A DNA stretch of 64,000 nt from Ecdyonurus torrentis (taxonomy: Eukaryota; Arthropoda; Insecta; Ephemeroptera; Heptageniidae), in contig OX439129.1 of assembly GCA_949318235.1 (NCBI GenBank), positions 34,275,027 through 34,339,026 on the forward strand. Reading direction: 5' to 3'. Shown one piece after another: positions 1 to 13,319 of the stretch. The translations under genes and the position numbers were made by a program. Numbering within the stretch: position 1 is the first letter of the stretch; each line of letters starts with the position of its first letter. The notes beneath the pieces are model-generated. The model was not told where the DNA came from, made no database searches, and saw nothing but the letters and a program-made list of their open reading frames with translations.

Positions 1-300
1 TTTATACAAACTCCGAATCGGTACCTGAAAACTACAAGTACTACCATATTCTTTATTATATGGTACTACTAACACGAAAATAATAAATTACGAAATTTAT
101 GTTGCATTTATGTTATTATAACACAAATAATGCTAAATTGACATAGCTCGAATAATTATACTATACAACATAATATTTATGCTGTGTAACATAGTAATTA
201 TGCAGTATAGATTAGTCTATGTTAAACAAATTGTGCTGAAATGAGCTAGTATTACCACATTATTTTTTTTCTTTATGGATAATAATATATCAACACTTCC

Positions 301-885
301 TATTTAAGAGAGCGCAGAAATAGTTTTTCAACTATTTGAGTTTCGGGTGCTATTTTAATTATTTAACCAGATCTCCATCGATCCATTAAATTGTGACCTT
401 TTGACTCCATCTAAAAATCACCTATTTTCACCTATTTCATGAAAAACAACTATATCAACATTTTTCACCTATTTGTCAACTATTTTCATCTTTTTTTCAT
501 AATTTGTTAAAAACGTGTACATTTCTAAAGAAATATGAAAAAAATTAAAAAAATTTTTTTTTGGAAAGAAACAAAAACTTTTTTTTATTTATTTTTTATT
601 TATTTTTTATTTATTTTTTATATTTTTTTTACTCTTTTTTTTAAATTTCCTTAGAAATATACACATTTCCAACAAATCATGAAAAAATATTAAAAAATAG
701 TTGAAAAATAGGTGAAAAATGATGAAATTGTTGTTTTTCATGACAATATAATAAAATAAAAATCAACTATTAAATCAACTATTTCTTAAAAATCACCTAT
801 TTTACCACCTATTTTGCCTTAAAAAAACACCTATATAGTTAACTATTTTGGGGAAAAAACACCTTTTTCTGCGCTCTCTTAAATA
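301..885. mobile_element. Element C: 585-bp TTAA-bounded fold-back element
   Basis: A 20-bp perfect terminal inverted repeat (TATTTAAGAGAGCGCAGAAA at 301-320, reverse complement at 866-885) encloses two arms that are themselves roughly inverted, with repeated CACCTATTTT/AAAATAGGTG and CAACTATTT/AAATAGTTG words. The outermost bases contain TTAA on both sides, as in families A and B. There is no coding frame, so it is non-autonomous. A (TTTATTTTTTA)-type tandem run lies near its centre (about 580-625). Confidence 0.7.
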
Positions 886-1255
886 TAATATAATATTTAT
901 TTTAAATATTTTTTGAAAATAAGTTTTAACGTTTTAGTTTGTTTTATTATAATAAATTTAACTACACATCAAAAGTTTTGTTACAATTTTCTAGTTTCTC
1001 TATACTATAGGGAGTATAATATGTAATAGTTAAGGTTGTATAGTTTGAAAAGAGGTTTCAATATTATAATACATTGTGAAAGTTATATAAACTTAACAGA
1101 ATTTATAACATCAGAAGAAATTTTTATCTATTATAATAGAAGAACAGAACACTATGGCTAAACTTTATACAGTTTTACCCCCTTTTCGTCTTTACGGTAT
1201 AAAATCTCATTAGCAAAATATTAATGATGTATATTTTTATTGATTGCTCACTACA

Positions 1256-1585
1256 TTAAAGGCATCGACAACATGAAAAAATTAGCATTTACATCACAAA
1301 GCACTTGATGGGACTTACATAAATAACATTAATTGTCTCAAAACCCAAATGTAGCGTCGTAGCAGTGATCAGAAAAGTTTGACAACATTTTCATACTAGT
1401 TTTTGACTGTTTCTGATGTCATAAACAGAAATATTCACGCAAATTGCATACTTTACATTTTTTTCACGCTCTCTTGTGGGGCCACATTTACATTCTGGTA
1501 AAAATTATCATCAGTTTTGTAAATCTCATTTTGTGTTTAATGATTAAAAAAACAAACATGTTGTTTCATTTTTCTATGCCTTTAA
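1256..1585 (+). mobile_element. Family A MITE, copy 1
   Basis: TTAA at both ends; left TTAAAGGCATCGACAACATG mirrors the right end (TCTATGCCTTTAA). The interior matches the family order: CACTTGATGGG, AGCAGTGATCAGAAAA, a central palindrome, CTCTTGTGGGGCCACAT, ATTCTGGTAAAA. The central octamer has decayed to TGATGTCA. Its termini are closest to those of copy 10. Confidence 0.8.
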
Positions 1586-2364
1586 GTGTAGTTTTTAAGT
1601 TTTTCACAAATTTCAGGAAATAGATAATAATACAATCTACATGTTCTACATATTAATACAGTCACATGTATGTCATACTTAAAAAATATTTACGTGTAGT
1701 TTTGTGTTTAGTTAAATATAATAAGACATGAGATCTACAGTATACAGCTAAAGCTAAGTAATTTATAACACTCTAGTGTCATATATAAGCCATGAAATAT
1801 GTATACAAATCACGTTCCATTGCAATAATTAAATTGTAAAATTTGAGGTGTTATTGTAGTCTCTTATTTAGAATATTTGAAGTTTCGTATTGTAAGCTTT
1901 TTAGTATTGCTTTATATACATGAACTTTTTGAGCTTCATAAATGTAACTAAATTACCATCATGAATATTTAAACACAAATATTATTAATGATTGCATAGA
2001 TTTCGAAGTATTTAATTAACATGTTCTCTGAATTATTTTGTATTTTCAGATTAAGTGGAATTGATAATTTCATATACACAAATAATTAGAATATATTATG
2101 TATATGTACTAGATTTGAGTTATTAAGTATAGTTTATATGATATTTCCAGCTAATATAATTATTAAATTAACTCATTGCTAAAATGAGTATAGAAATTAA
2201 TTAAAATTCAAATACTATTTACTATACAGTAGTTCCATGTTTCAATATGGAAAGCATTTTAATTTTAGAATTATTAACATTAATTAGATGAATATATAAT
2301 GATATAATTTTAGTCCACAAAATAAATATGTAAATAACATATTCTGGGAAAAGTAATAATCTAC

Positions 2365-2706
2365 TTAAAGGAATAGACCAGAGAAAAATATAAGCATTTA
2401 TATTACAAAACACTTGATGGGATTTACATAAATAACATTAGTTTGTCTCAAAACCCAATAGTAGCCCCGTAGAAGTGATCAGAAATTTCGATTTATGCAA
2501 CCCGCACAACATTTTCTTACTAATTTTTGCATGTTTCTGACGTCAGAAACATGAAATTTTACGCACATTGCATGCTTTACAGTTTTTTCACGCTCTCTCG
2601 TGGGGCTACATTAACATTCTGGTAAAACTGTCATCAGTTTTGAAGATCCCATTTCGTGTTTATTTATTAAAAAGCACATGTTGTTTTATGTGGTCCATGG
2701 CTTTAA
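2365..2706 (+). mobile_element. Family A MITE, copy 2 (near consensus)
   Basis: TTAAAGGAATAGACCAGAG at the left and GTGGTCCATGGCTTTAA at the right form an imperfect terminal inverted repeat bounded by TTAA. At 2530-2553 lies a perfect 24-bp palindrome centred on TGACGTCA. It has no coding capacity. The 63-residue minus-strand frame at 2222-2413 overlaps its left end and is not a gene. Confidence 0.85.
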
Positions 2707-3340
2707 GCAATTGAGAGTATTTACGTAAATGTTACTTTTTAACTACAATGTTTGGTAGAGGTATCTTGTGCGTTTTCATCGTATTTTTCATATTTTTATA
2801 TAATAATAATAAAAAAGATATATAATATATATACATACAATATAATACAATATATTATACTAACTGCCACTAATTTACTAAAAGTTATGATTGCACGCTC
2901 TTACTTCTTTTTACCTGATCTCCACTTATATTAGGTATTGACATTTTACAGAAACATTCAAAATTTCTTCATTTTTACTGTAAATTATTTCATTTCTACG
3001 ATTCAGTATATTTCATAAATTAGAGCTTTGCTTGATTGATAAGTCTCAGAAATGGATAATACTACACAATAGAAAAATAATATATAAATTTTACTTTAAA
3101 TATAAAATATATAATGTTATTCAAAAGTAGAAGCAAGAGTTTTAAATTCTCTATAGCTTTTTGTAAAAGGAATAAACAAAAAATAATAATAAAAAATACA
3201 CGCATTAAACCCATATTATATCAAACAGTAGAGGTTTAGAAGGAGTGTTTCAAATAAAATTATTCACTATTTTAAAAAGTATATTATCGTTTGTTAATAA
3301 GCCTCTGTATAAATTAAATATCTGGTCAAGGTTTTGTAAA

Positions 3341-3396
3341 ATAGGGCTGTCAAGCCCTCACAACGCCTTAATAAAGTTTATTATTATTATTATTAA
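3341..3396 (+). repeat. Retroposon 3' end, type T1 (AATAAAG then (TTA)n)
   Basis: A small stem (AGGGCTGTCAAGCCCT) is followed by GCCTTAATAAAGTT and (TTA)n. The same AATAAAG-(TTA)n ending recurs at 19087 and 33107. Confidence 0.5.
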
Positions 3397-4581
3397 ATGT
3401 ACACATAATTATGATTTTACCATTTAAAAACTGCCACTTTTGATATGACAAAAACATGCACTGAATTTAAATTGTAAAATATATTATCACAATCGTGTGT
3501 ACTGTACAGTACGTTCTGTACAGTACAATATGTTAATTAATGTCTCCATACGAATATAATATCATAAGGGAATAGAATCAAATTTTATGCAACAGTGTCT
3601 GTAAATATACAGAATATAGATAAATCCAATATGTTTGCGTAGGAAGCATTATAGTGGACATGATTTATTTTATAAGCGTCCTCCCTTAAGCTAGATATTT
3701 ACATTAACTATAGTGGACAAGCTGTCGTACTAATTACCTCTGAGAGGGTTGATGGTTTTCATCAAGCACGTATTACAAGACAAAAAAAAAATCTAATTTT
3801 CCTTGATTGAGATTGAAGTGCTCTGTTTGTACTACTGGAATTTCATTTTTATTTTTGTATATGAAGTTGCTTTTTGTTTGATATTTGGAGTCAGGAGACC
3901 TGAATTTATATATTTTATGGTTTAAGCTAGAAGTTATAATTGTAATTACTTAGTTTTTATTTAAACTTTTGATCAGACATTAAAAGTTACCTTACCATAA
4001 TAATATAATAAATAATCACCTAAATTTGAAATTTTTATTTAACATTTTAAATAACAACTTTTTCAGAAGAACGCAACCGATAGTAAGAGAAAGAGAGAAC
4101 AAGAGAGAGAGACTCGTAGCCTTCAAAATAAGAAAATAAAACAGACAGGATCTGTAAATAATATTACGTTCTAGAAACTTAAACATCTTGCATCATCACA
4201 ATTTTATTATATCACAATGAAAGTCAGTTTTACTTTAAAACGTCATGTACAATTCCCCATAAGCTTCATCTTCTACGTTTTATAGTTTCATCATTTGGGC
4301 TATACACATGTTGTATATGTTTATAATTACAAAAGGAAAGCTTAGTTCAAGGTGAGTACCTTGTAAAGTGTAAGTTTCTCTGAACTTAATTTACATATTT
4401 AATTTAAAAAAAATGTAATACGTAGTACAGTACTGCAGATATTCATATTTTACTTGCAACTTTTCTACTTGCGCGTAATAGATAGTAAAAAATACCTGCA
4501 ATTAATTAAAATAACATCAAAGTAAATTTTAATAAAAATTTTATTATATTATTTATGATAATTTTTTTTTACCTACATAGG

Positions 4582-4604
4582 ACACACACACACACACACA
4601 CACA
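4582..4604. repeat. (CA)n microsatellite
   Basis: Uninterrupted AC/CA dinucleotide run of 23 bp. Confidence 0.95.
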
Positions 4605-6478
4605 AAGTTTTATTTCTATAAATTATCTAATTTTAGGATTTTTGTAATAGGTACTTGAACAAACTTTACCGAAAACTTTTCAATTGACTTTTAGTGGATT
4701 GTTACTAAAAGTTTTAGTAAAACACAATTATAAACGTACTTCTTGAGTTCTATACTTACAGTCCACACAATTCAACAGGAAATTTACTCACAAGTTCTCC
4801 ATGTATTTTATTTCCTTCTTCGTTGCAATTATATCTGTTATATGTCAGAAAAATATAAGAATAATTTGTACATTTTTTACGTTACGTGATAACTTAAAAT
4901 ATTATATAAGTATTTAATTAAAGGAGGATAAAAAATAATAAATTTTATTAATTTGTATTTCAACATTTCACAATTATTTACATTAATTTAATATGAAAAA
5001 TAGTATATAGAAATCCAACACTAATAAAAAATTTTACGACAAAGAACAAACATTTCCGAGAACAAAAATTAAAAAAACAAAGTCTAAGAATTTATCTTAT
5101 GTATATAAAAAAGTTGTCATTATCTGTACTTTAGTTCTTTGTTTTCTTACTGTTAGTTAGAAAGGCATCTTAATCCCTAACTGCCTCTTCTTTGACAACA
5201 GCAAAAAAACAAGAGAAAGAAAAACACTTTTGTGGACAATTTAAAGGCACACAAAGTTTGGAACGAAAAAAAAAAAAAAAAAAAAAAAGTTTGACCAAAC
5301 ATAAATTAGAAAAAAAGGGGAAGCATTTAATACTTCAACGATTTTAGTATAACAATTAATTCTTAACAATAAAATTGTGCATTATTTCTTACTAATAATA
5401 ATGATTGAGCACTAAAATACTTTTGTTTCTTTTCAAATTATGTCTTGTTCAATTTGAAAGTATTATTATTTTGCGATTGAGAAGCATCTTTTCTCATAAG
5501 TATCAAAATATGACGCAAATATTTTGACAATAAAAAAAAGAAGTCAAACTGATTGTAGCAAAACTGTACAATGATTTCTTATACGTAAAGAAAGAAAATT
5601 TATGAATACAGAGTTAATATATCCTTGGCAACTTGAAAAATATTATCAGATAATAAATTTTATAAATTATAATGTTTTAAGCAAAATTTTCTCAAGTTTA
5701 TCAAGTAATTTATATATTCTTTTTTTAAAAAAGAGTATAATGATGAAGTTCATAGTTTGCTACTTTGGGATATAAAAGTTTCCGTTAACACAGTATGTAG
5801 TCAACAAAAGAAAGTTTTAAAAATTTTATGGGACTCCATCCTTTTTATAATCATCTTCAGGAGTACATTATGTATTATTTTCCTTTGTTAAAGAAAAAAA
5901 AAGTGTTATACATTTTTATAACTTTATTATTACTAACAAAATTAATGCTATATTCATGTTTATGGTGTGCCTTATATAATATTATTATTATAAGTATTTG
6001 AAAAAGATCTAAAAAAAATGTATTTCCCCCTCCCTCAGAAAGAAATGTCATAAAATTTGTTGTAAAATATAGTTATTTATTTCTTCAACAAAATACTAAG
6101 TACAGTAGTTTAGCATTTTGTTCCTATTTGTTGTAAAACAGAGCTCTTGTGTGGTCGAGCTTTACTTCTTTAATGATGAACATTAATTTTGCTTCACAGC
6201 ATATTTGAGACAACATACTGCATTATCTTTTTTTCTGTTCGCACAATCGAGAATACTCATATTAATCTTCTCTCATATTTAAAATCCTTGCCATTCAGTA
6301 ATTTTTATAAATACCAATAAAATATATCAATATAATATTTTACTAAATTACAATCGTTAGTTTACTATATTCTTATTATTTTTAAGCTGATCAATTCATT
6401 TAAATCATACAAAAATTTAAAGTTATTATAGGAGTAGCTTATAAATTGAGCTGGATGGAATCAAGGGGATATTAAAGT

Positions 6479-6490
6479 GAGAGAGGGAGG

Positions 6491-6578
<88 letters not shown>
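6479..6578. repeat. (GA)n microsatellite, about 100 bp
   Basis: Starts with GAGAGGGAGGGGG interruptions, then a pure GA run. Confidence 0.95.
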
Positions 6579-6584
<6 letters not shown>

Positions 6585-7104
6585 AATATATATAAAAAAA
6601 ATATTATGAAATTTTTATAATACATACAAGAAATGAAAATAATAATAAAGAACGAAATTCATTACAAATATTTCAATAAAAAAAGTTATTATTAATCTTA
6701 AAACGTCAAAACTTTTATTAAAACATTTTTATAATTTTTAAAACTGAAAAAAATAAAATCATATATAATCGAAGTTATGAAGATGAGACATGACTTAAAT
6801 GAAAAGTGAGAAAAAAAATCTACTTTTGTTACAAATTTTTTATAAAGTTAATGTTTAATATTAAGTATTGAAATTAAAACAAATTTTTTTCTTGTTCGTT
6901 GTCAAAGAAATTGTTATTTTGAAATTGTAATTGTTATTTAATTGCCTGTCTCTTTGAAAAAATATTAAATAAAAATTCAGACTTGAATAAATGTAGAAGA
7001 TAACTTAATTGAAATTTGAAGCTGATATCATTTTAGTTGTCTTCTAAAAAAATCCTTCTCTATCTAACTTCATATTTAATTATTTTGCTATCATTATCAT
7101 CTTT

Positions 7105-7498
7105 TTAATGGGGTAGGTGACCGACTGATATCTCACAAACTAGGACGGTTGCGAATAATAATAATAACACAAAGTAAAGAAGAAATGTTACTTAAAAATT
7201 AAGTCAAACATATGAAAACACAATCAAATATTTAAGTTATTACACTTTAAAGATAACATGTAAATTTGGAAATTTAAATTTGAGCGGACAATTTTAGTCA
7301 AAATAGAAACTTTTTTACAATTAAAAATATCATTAAAATTTTTTTTGGTATAAAAAAATATATTTTAAATTTACTTGATTTTATTTGAGAATGATAGTTT
7401 TTGTTTTATTGGAATTAAATCATGTACAAAAAATTATTGGGAAAATATAGTTCTTCTTTTAGCAATTTCCGGTCCAAGTCGGTCCCCCACCGCCTTAA
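7105..7498 (+). mobile_element. Family B MITE, copy 1 (TTAA, GACCGACT termini)
   Basis: TTAA at 7105-7108 and 7495-7498. Left GGGGTAGGTGACCGACT pairs with the reverse complement of right AAGTCGGTCCCCCACCGCC as an imperfect terminal inverted repeat of about 20 bp. The interior is shared with copy 2 at 41957 in the same order (ATTTTACAAACT / CGGTCGCGAA / TAAAGATAACATG blocks). No coding frame. Confidence 0.75.
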
Positions 7499-8049
7499 GA
7501 ATAATAGTACGATAAAGAAAATAAAAAATTAATTGACATTTAATTTTTTAAATTCATTTAAATTCATTCATTTTTTTTTTTAATTCGTTTTATTTTTTAA
7601 ATTCATAATGTATTATTTACTATAAAACAGTGTATATTTTAAAATAGTGAAATACAAACACGTAAAAAGACTTATTTACAGTACGTAAATAGATTTTTTT
7701 TTCTTAAAAGCTATAAATTTTAATTAGAAAAACAAACGAAACGTGTTCACCATTTTCAATGTTTGATATCTCACTTTTACTCATGAGACTATTCATTTAA
7801 TTTAAACCTTAAGTCTTCAATTAGAGTTTAGCCCTCAAATTTACAACACGAGCTGCAAATCAGCAGGCGGACAGACAAGATTACTTGGTGCCTTGCCAGA
7901 AATCTGATGGTGTCCCTAACTTTTACCCTCGCAAAGAGATACTAAAATACTATCCTTAAGTGGGCAGTAAACATTTTCATTTATCTTTGAACACAGACTA
8001 AGGCATTAGAAATAGCATAACTGTACTGTATTTAACTTTCCGATTTTTT

Positions 8050-8051
<2 letters not shown>

Positions 8052-8108
<57 letters not shown>
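8052..8108. repeat. (CT)n microsatellite
   Basis: Pure CT run of about 57 bp. Confidence 0.95.
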
Positions 8109-8109
<1 letters not shown>

Positions 8110-8352
8110 GAAAGATTTTTTTATCTTGAATTTCTTGCGTATTTTTAACGTTTTCAATTAGCAGCTTTGAAAAAACCTCCCTTCTTCAAAAATGTCATAA
8201 ACTTTTCATGTAATGCGGTCAAATGTCAAATGGATTAATTAATTCCTTTTAAATATAGTCCTATTGTATATAATGCCAACTACATTATAATATATTCATT
8301 CGTGATTTTTTTTATATGCCAAGTTTTTTTAACATTGTTTTAAAAAAACTTC

Positions 8353-8660
8353 AAGGCGTAGAACACCTTGAACAAAAAAGTTGCGTATTATCATAACAAA
8401 CCTGAAAATCAACGTTGATTTGGACTGTCATTTATTTCTAATTTATTTTCCATGCACAAAATGACACTGGCGGTCACTGACGTCACAACTCACCCGGTTT
8501 ACGCGCGAGTGGACCAGGTGAGCTGTGACGTCAGTGACCGCCAGCGGCATTTTGTGCATGGAAAATAAATTAGAATTCAATGACTTCGGCCAAATCAACG
8601 TTGATTTTCAGGTTTGTTAGGATATTACACAACTTTTTTGTGTAATATCCTAACAAACCT
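8353..8660. mobile_element. Family F fold-back element, copy 1 (right end rearranged)
   Basis: Starts AAGGCGTAGAACACCTTGAAC like copy 2 at 50644. Long inverted arms meet near 8505: AAAATCAACGTTGATTT, TTTATTTTCCATGCACAAAA and GGCGGTCACTGACGTCAC are each mirrored. Each arm carries TGACGTCA (8478-8485 and 8526-8533). The expected right terminus is missing; instead 8611-8630 is repeated as its perfect reverse complement at 8640-8659, giving a 20-bp hairpin with a 9-nt loop. Confidence 0.75.
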
Positions 8661-9725
8661 TTTTTAATTTTCAAAATTAAATTGAATGTCAAATTTCTTC
8701 ATAATATATGCATACTTTTATATCCTTATTCTTATGACATAAATTATACATTTTGTATAAATTAAGTAATGAAATTGACAAGAAATTCCAATTAGTTTAC
8801 TTGGTAAATGTACTGAATATTTTATGATGAAACTTTTTTTTTATATGCCATCTGTCAATAAAGCTTAAGATATTTTGATTGAAAAATCTCCAATAGAAAA
8901 GTAATGAAGAAAATGGTAAAGAAAAGTGAGAAAAAAATGGTATAAAGAAATAAAGAAATGGGATAGGAAGAATAAAAAGAGAAGAGTATAAAAAAAAATT
9001 TCTACGCGAATAATAAATATTTTAGTAGGAATGCAGACGTTTTAGCGGCTTGCGAAATACCGAGGGAACGTGAGAAAGTTAAATTTATGTGAAAGCAAGC
9101 GGAACTAAGGAAATAAGAACTGCTAATACTATAGACATGGTTTTCTTGTATTTTAAATTGTCTTTTGCATTGCTACGCGTCCCTCATAAAGTTTATCCTT
9201 CATAACTTTTCTCTTATACAATAAATTGCTTTTAGATCGTTTCTCTCTCTCTGTCTCTATCCTTTTTTATATATTTTTTTATATGAATCAAGGTTTAATA
9301 TAAACCTTGATATGAATGTATTTAGTTATTTGGAATGATATATTGTGTATCGTACTCAATGCAAAAAGTTTATAAAAAAAAATTGAAATTGAAGATGTAG
9401 AATTTAAATATTTTATATTTTTACACACAAATGCAAGATTTTTCGTTATATCTACTCCTCTTTACTGTCTCTGGAAATTTAAGATTTCTGATTTTCATTT
9501 AGCTAAGTAAACAGCAATTTATTTTGAAGATTTTTCCCCTTTGAAACACATATATAATAACACAAATATTTCAAATACGTTTTATTAAACCTGTATAATA
9601 TTTTGAGGTACGTATACTATATAGAGAGTATATAATATGGATTGAAGTTAACGTTTATACTGTAAGAAGATAATATAAATCCACATGCTAAAAAATGTAA
9701 CATTTTAATCAAAGGTATAGTATAT

Positions 9726-10057
9726 ACCATTAGACAACATAATCATTTATATCACAAAACACTTAATAGGATTTACATAAATAACACTAGTTTGTCTCTA
9801 AGCCCAACTGTAGCACCGTAGCAGTGATCAGAAAATGTCAATTTTATGCAACACCCACAACATTTTTATACTAATTTTTACCAGTGTATGACGTCAGAAA
9901 CCGGAATTGTCATGCAAATAGAATACTTTACAGTAATTTCACGTTCTCTTGTGGGGTCACATTTACATTCTGGTAAAAAATTGTCATCAGTTTTGGAGAT
10001 CCCATTTTATATTTAATCATTAAAGCACATGTTGTTTTATGTGGTCTATGGCTTTAA
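9726..10057 (+). mobile_element. Family A MITE, copy 3 (left end degraded)
   Basis: The right end is intact (GTGGTCTATGGCTTTAA, TTAA 10054-10057). The left end is mutated around CCATTAGACAACATAATC, so the left coordinate is approximate. Interior blocks follow the family order and the central TGACGTCA is exact at 9889-9896. Confidence 0.75.
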
Positions 10058-12741
10058 CAAATTTATTTTACTTTAGGACAGTCAGTCAAAGCTATGCTCG
10101 AAGCTATTTTTAATTTCATATGATAAGTTACACAGAAAAAAATAAAACATGTGCGGTAACTTAAAAACTTTAGTTGCTCAGAAATAGGTGTAAAAACTGA
10201 ACATTCGGTCTCTACAATTGAAAAAATAAAAAGGAGATATTTATCACAAATATTTTTTTTTAGATGTGATAATGCCACCTTTTCGCTTGTATTAGCTCCC
10301 AAAAACAGTTGAGAAGTATTGTATTGTCCATCACGGTACATGTAAAACCGCCCGGGGGCCTCGCGTGGCTTACCTGCAGCTAGGGTTTAAAAGCAAAGCA
10401 GGTGTAAGGTGTGTGCGTACAGACATTGTCATTATGAAATTTGATTTCTTTATTATTTTTTATTATTCAAAATAAAATGCACAATGTAATTAACTTGCAT
10501 TATAATTACTCTATTAATATATACATTTTTTTTATTGCACACTGATAGATGACTTAAATATGATGGCTTAAATATAACACTATATAGCATAATATAAAAT
10601 ATATAGTGTCTATATAGTATTACTGTATAATAATTGCTCTAATACAGATATACAGTATTATAAATATTATAATTAAATTAAAAAATAAATAAGCCTACGA
10701 TATTTCAATTATGTATATAATTATACATAATTGAAATAAGTTATAATTTTATTTATATTTTTACTATTTTACTTAATTTATATAATATAATTAAAGGATA
10801 TATTCTTGTATTTATATGATAAAAATCAATTAAAATATTAAAAATATAAATACAATCATAACATATTAATGTAACACCATCATTTTAATTGTTATTATTT
10901 TAAACACACAATTATACAAAATCCAATCAATTAGACAATATCTATTTTATCATAATTTTTTTTTACATATAATGTCTAATTAATTTATATTTTTATTTAT
11001 ACTTAAGTTATACTTTATATTTCAAAACGAATAAAGTATCTACAGAAAACACACAATTTAATTTTCAAATAAAAGGAAAGTATTTTGGTAATGAAGTATC
11101 GAAAATTTTAAATTTATAAAATAAATATTTTATAACTAAATAATAATTTTTTCATAACAATAAACTTAAAACAAGTGTTATATTTTGTCATCGTGCAATC
11201 AGTGTGCAAAGGAAAAATGTTTTATACTGTACAGTAAATTTTAATACATTGTATAATGTGTATATGATCGTTATATATTAAAATATAATAATAATAATTA
11301 ACACAATAAATTTAAAGTTTTCTTCATTTTAAGTGTTTTGTAATCTTCCCTCCAAAACTAAAAAAAAAGTGGTTTCTTTCATCTTCTACGTGTAAAAAGT
11401 AAGAAGAAATAATTTAAATAAATATTACCAAAATTATTTGTTTTACGTTAAAAATATCACATTTTTATGAAATCCTAATTAAAACTTATTAGCATTGTTA
11501 GTTTTGTAGTAATAATTCAAATTAAGTCAGGTAATCAAAGTGATGAGTTTAAAAAAACAGTGAAGCTTATATACTCTGGAGGTAGATTGATTCTTAACTC
11601 GCGTTAGAATGTTATAGACAGGCAGGTAGGACATTAGATATAGGCTAGGTAGGAGGTAGGGTGTGGAGGTGAAGAGGGCGGCTGTCAAGTAACAAAAGGT
11701 CGCAAAATTTGTTTTCATTTTTTTTTTTTTAACAATACAAGCTTTTGATTATATGTATAATGCAACTGTAGTGTATAGCTGTGCGAGTACTTGCGTGGAA
11801 GTTGGAAGAAATATATTTCATTTACCTGACCTGTTGAAGCAGGTGTGACAATCCATGTATTTTTAACTATTTTTTTTTAGATGAGATAAATGAAAACATC
11901 GATTGGTTCATATTTAATTACTCAGTTCAGCTACTTTTCAGTTGTGATAATTGATAATTTTTTTCTGTGTACAGTACATCAAATTTAACCTTAATTCGAG
12001 CTGCTTTTGCGTGGTAAATTTACCAATGTTTTTGTTGTGGTATCAAATTTTCACAAAGCATTCTCAATTTCAATTAACTAATCACCCCTAACTGACTATA
12101 TTATGAGAATGTTTTACTTCTAAACATAAAAAGCCACGGAACACGGAAATCAGTATTATTAAATTTATCCTGCAAATTATACTATGATTGATTTAATTTT
12201 CCAGATCATTGCTTTCATAAAATAGTATAAAGATAAAGACTTTCTTAGAGTAAAATATTTAATATTAATTAATATTTTCAATTCCAAATATACAATGCAT
12301 GCAAATTGTTATGTTATGATATAAAGAGTTAATAAATGCAAAGTTAATGAGTGTACATATTTAAAAAATCATATTATAATTATAAATAATTATATGTATA
12401 TTATCTCGCACTGTTACAATGTAACATTTCAGTCTATATACCAAAAAAGCATGCATGAATAATAATTATTTTGATACTAATGAGTTATGAATAATATGAT
12501 GTTAAAACCACATTCAAAATTGTTGTTATATAAGAATACTAAAATAGCTTCTCTATCTCTTGCACATTTACTTCTGTACTGAAACGCTAATGAAGAAGAA
12601 AAGTAACGGCAGAATCAAACCACGTTCTAGTCTTTAACAATATTTAGTAAAAATATACCGTAATATTGATTATATTTTAATATCTCTGTGAACTATCAAA
12701 CATACGTAATTAATGCATTAGTAATTTTATTAAATCAATAT

Positions 12742-12759
12742 ATGTATGTGTGTGTGTGG

Positions 12760-12831
<72 letters not shown>

Positions 12832-12841
12832 ATATATATAT
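12742..12841. repeat. (TG)n-(TA)n compound microsatellite
   Basis: Short TG run followed by about 65 bp of TA and a broken TA tail. Confidence 0.95.
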
Positions 12842-13275
12842 CCCTTTGAGAAGAATTCAAGTGTTCATTTATATATTCAATTAACTCTTAAATTGTTTCA
12901 TGTGGTGGAAATAATAAAGCTTTGACAATTTAATTGCATTTTAATTTAATAAATGAAACTATTTGCAAATACACGCTCCAAGGTTGTTATGAAAGTTATA
13001 GTTCTTCTATTATTTCAAGTTAAAAAATGCTTTATTATATTTTTTTCATCCTATACAGTACACACTACACACACAATACATAATTATAAACTGTATCATA
13101 AATTCTAAACGTCATATAATTCTAAACAATAAATAATGTTACAAATAATTGAAAATAAAAAAGAAATAAATTTTAAGTTGCACTATTGAATTGGAAAGTA
13201 GAATTAAATATTAAAAAGTATTTTGTAAAAAGCAACCAGAAATTATGTTGATAAAGGTTGATAAGGTTTTGAAAG

Positions 13276-13277
<2 letters not shown>

Positions 13278-13309
<32 letters not shown>

Positions 13310-13319
13310 TTTTTTTTTT
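13278..13319. repeat. Poly(T) tract
   Basis: About 40 T with one G at 13309. Confidence 0.95.

Larger units (their letters stand above)
2707..7104. other. Non-coding A+T-rich stretch
   Basis: Holds the T1 tail at 3341, CA and GA microsatellites, a poly(A) at 5266-5288, and a CTGTACAGTAC direct duplication at about 3504-3527. I see no coding frame with non-repetitive content. Confidence 0.6.
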
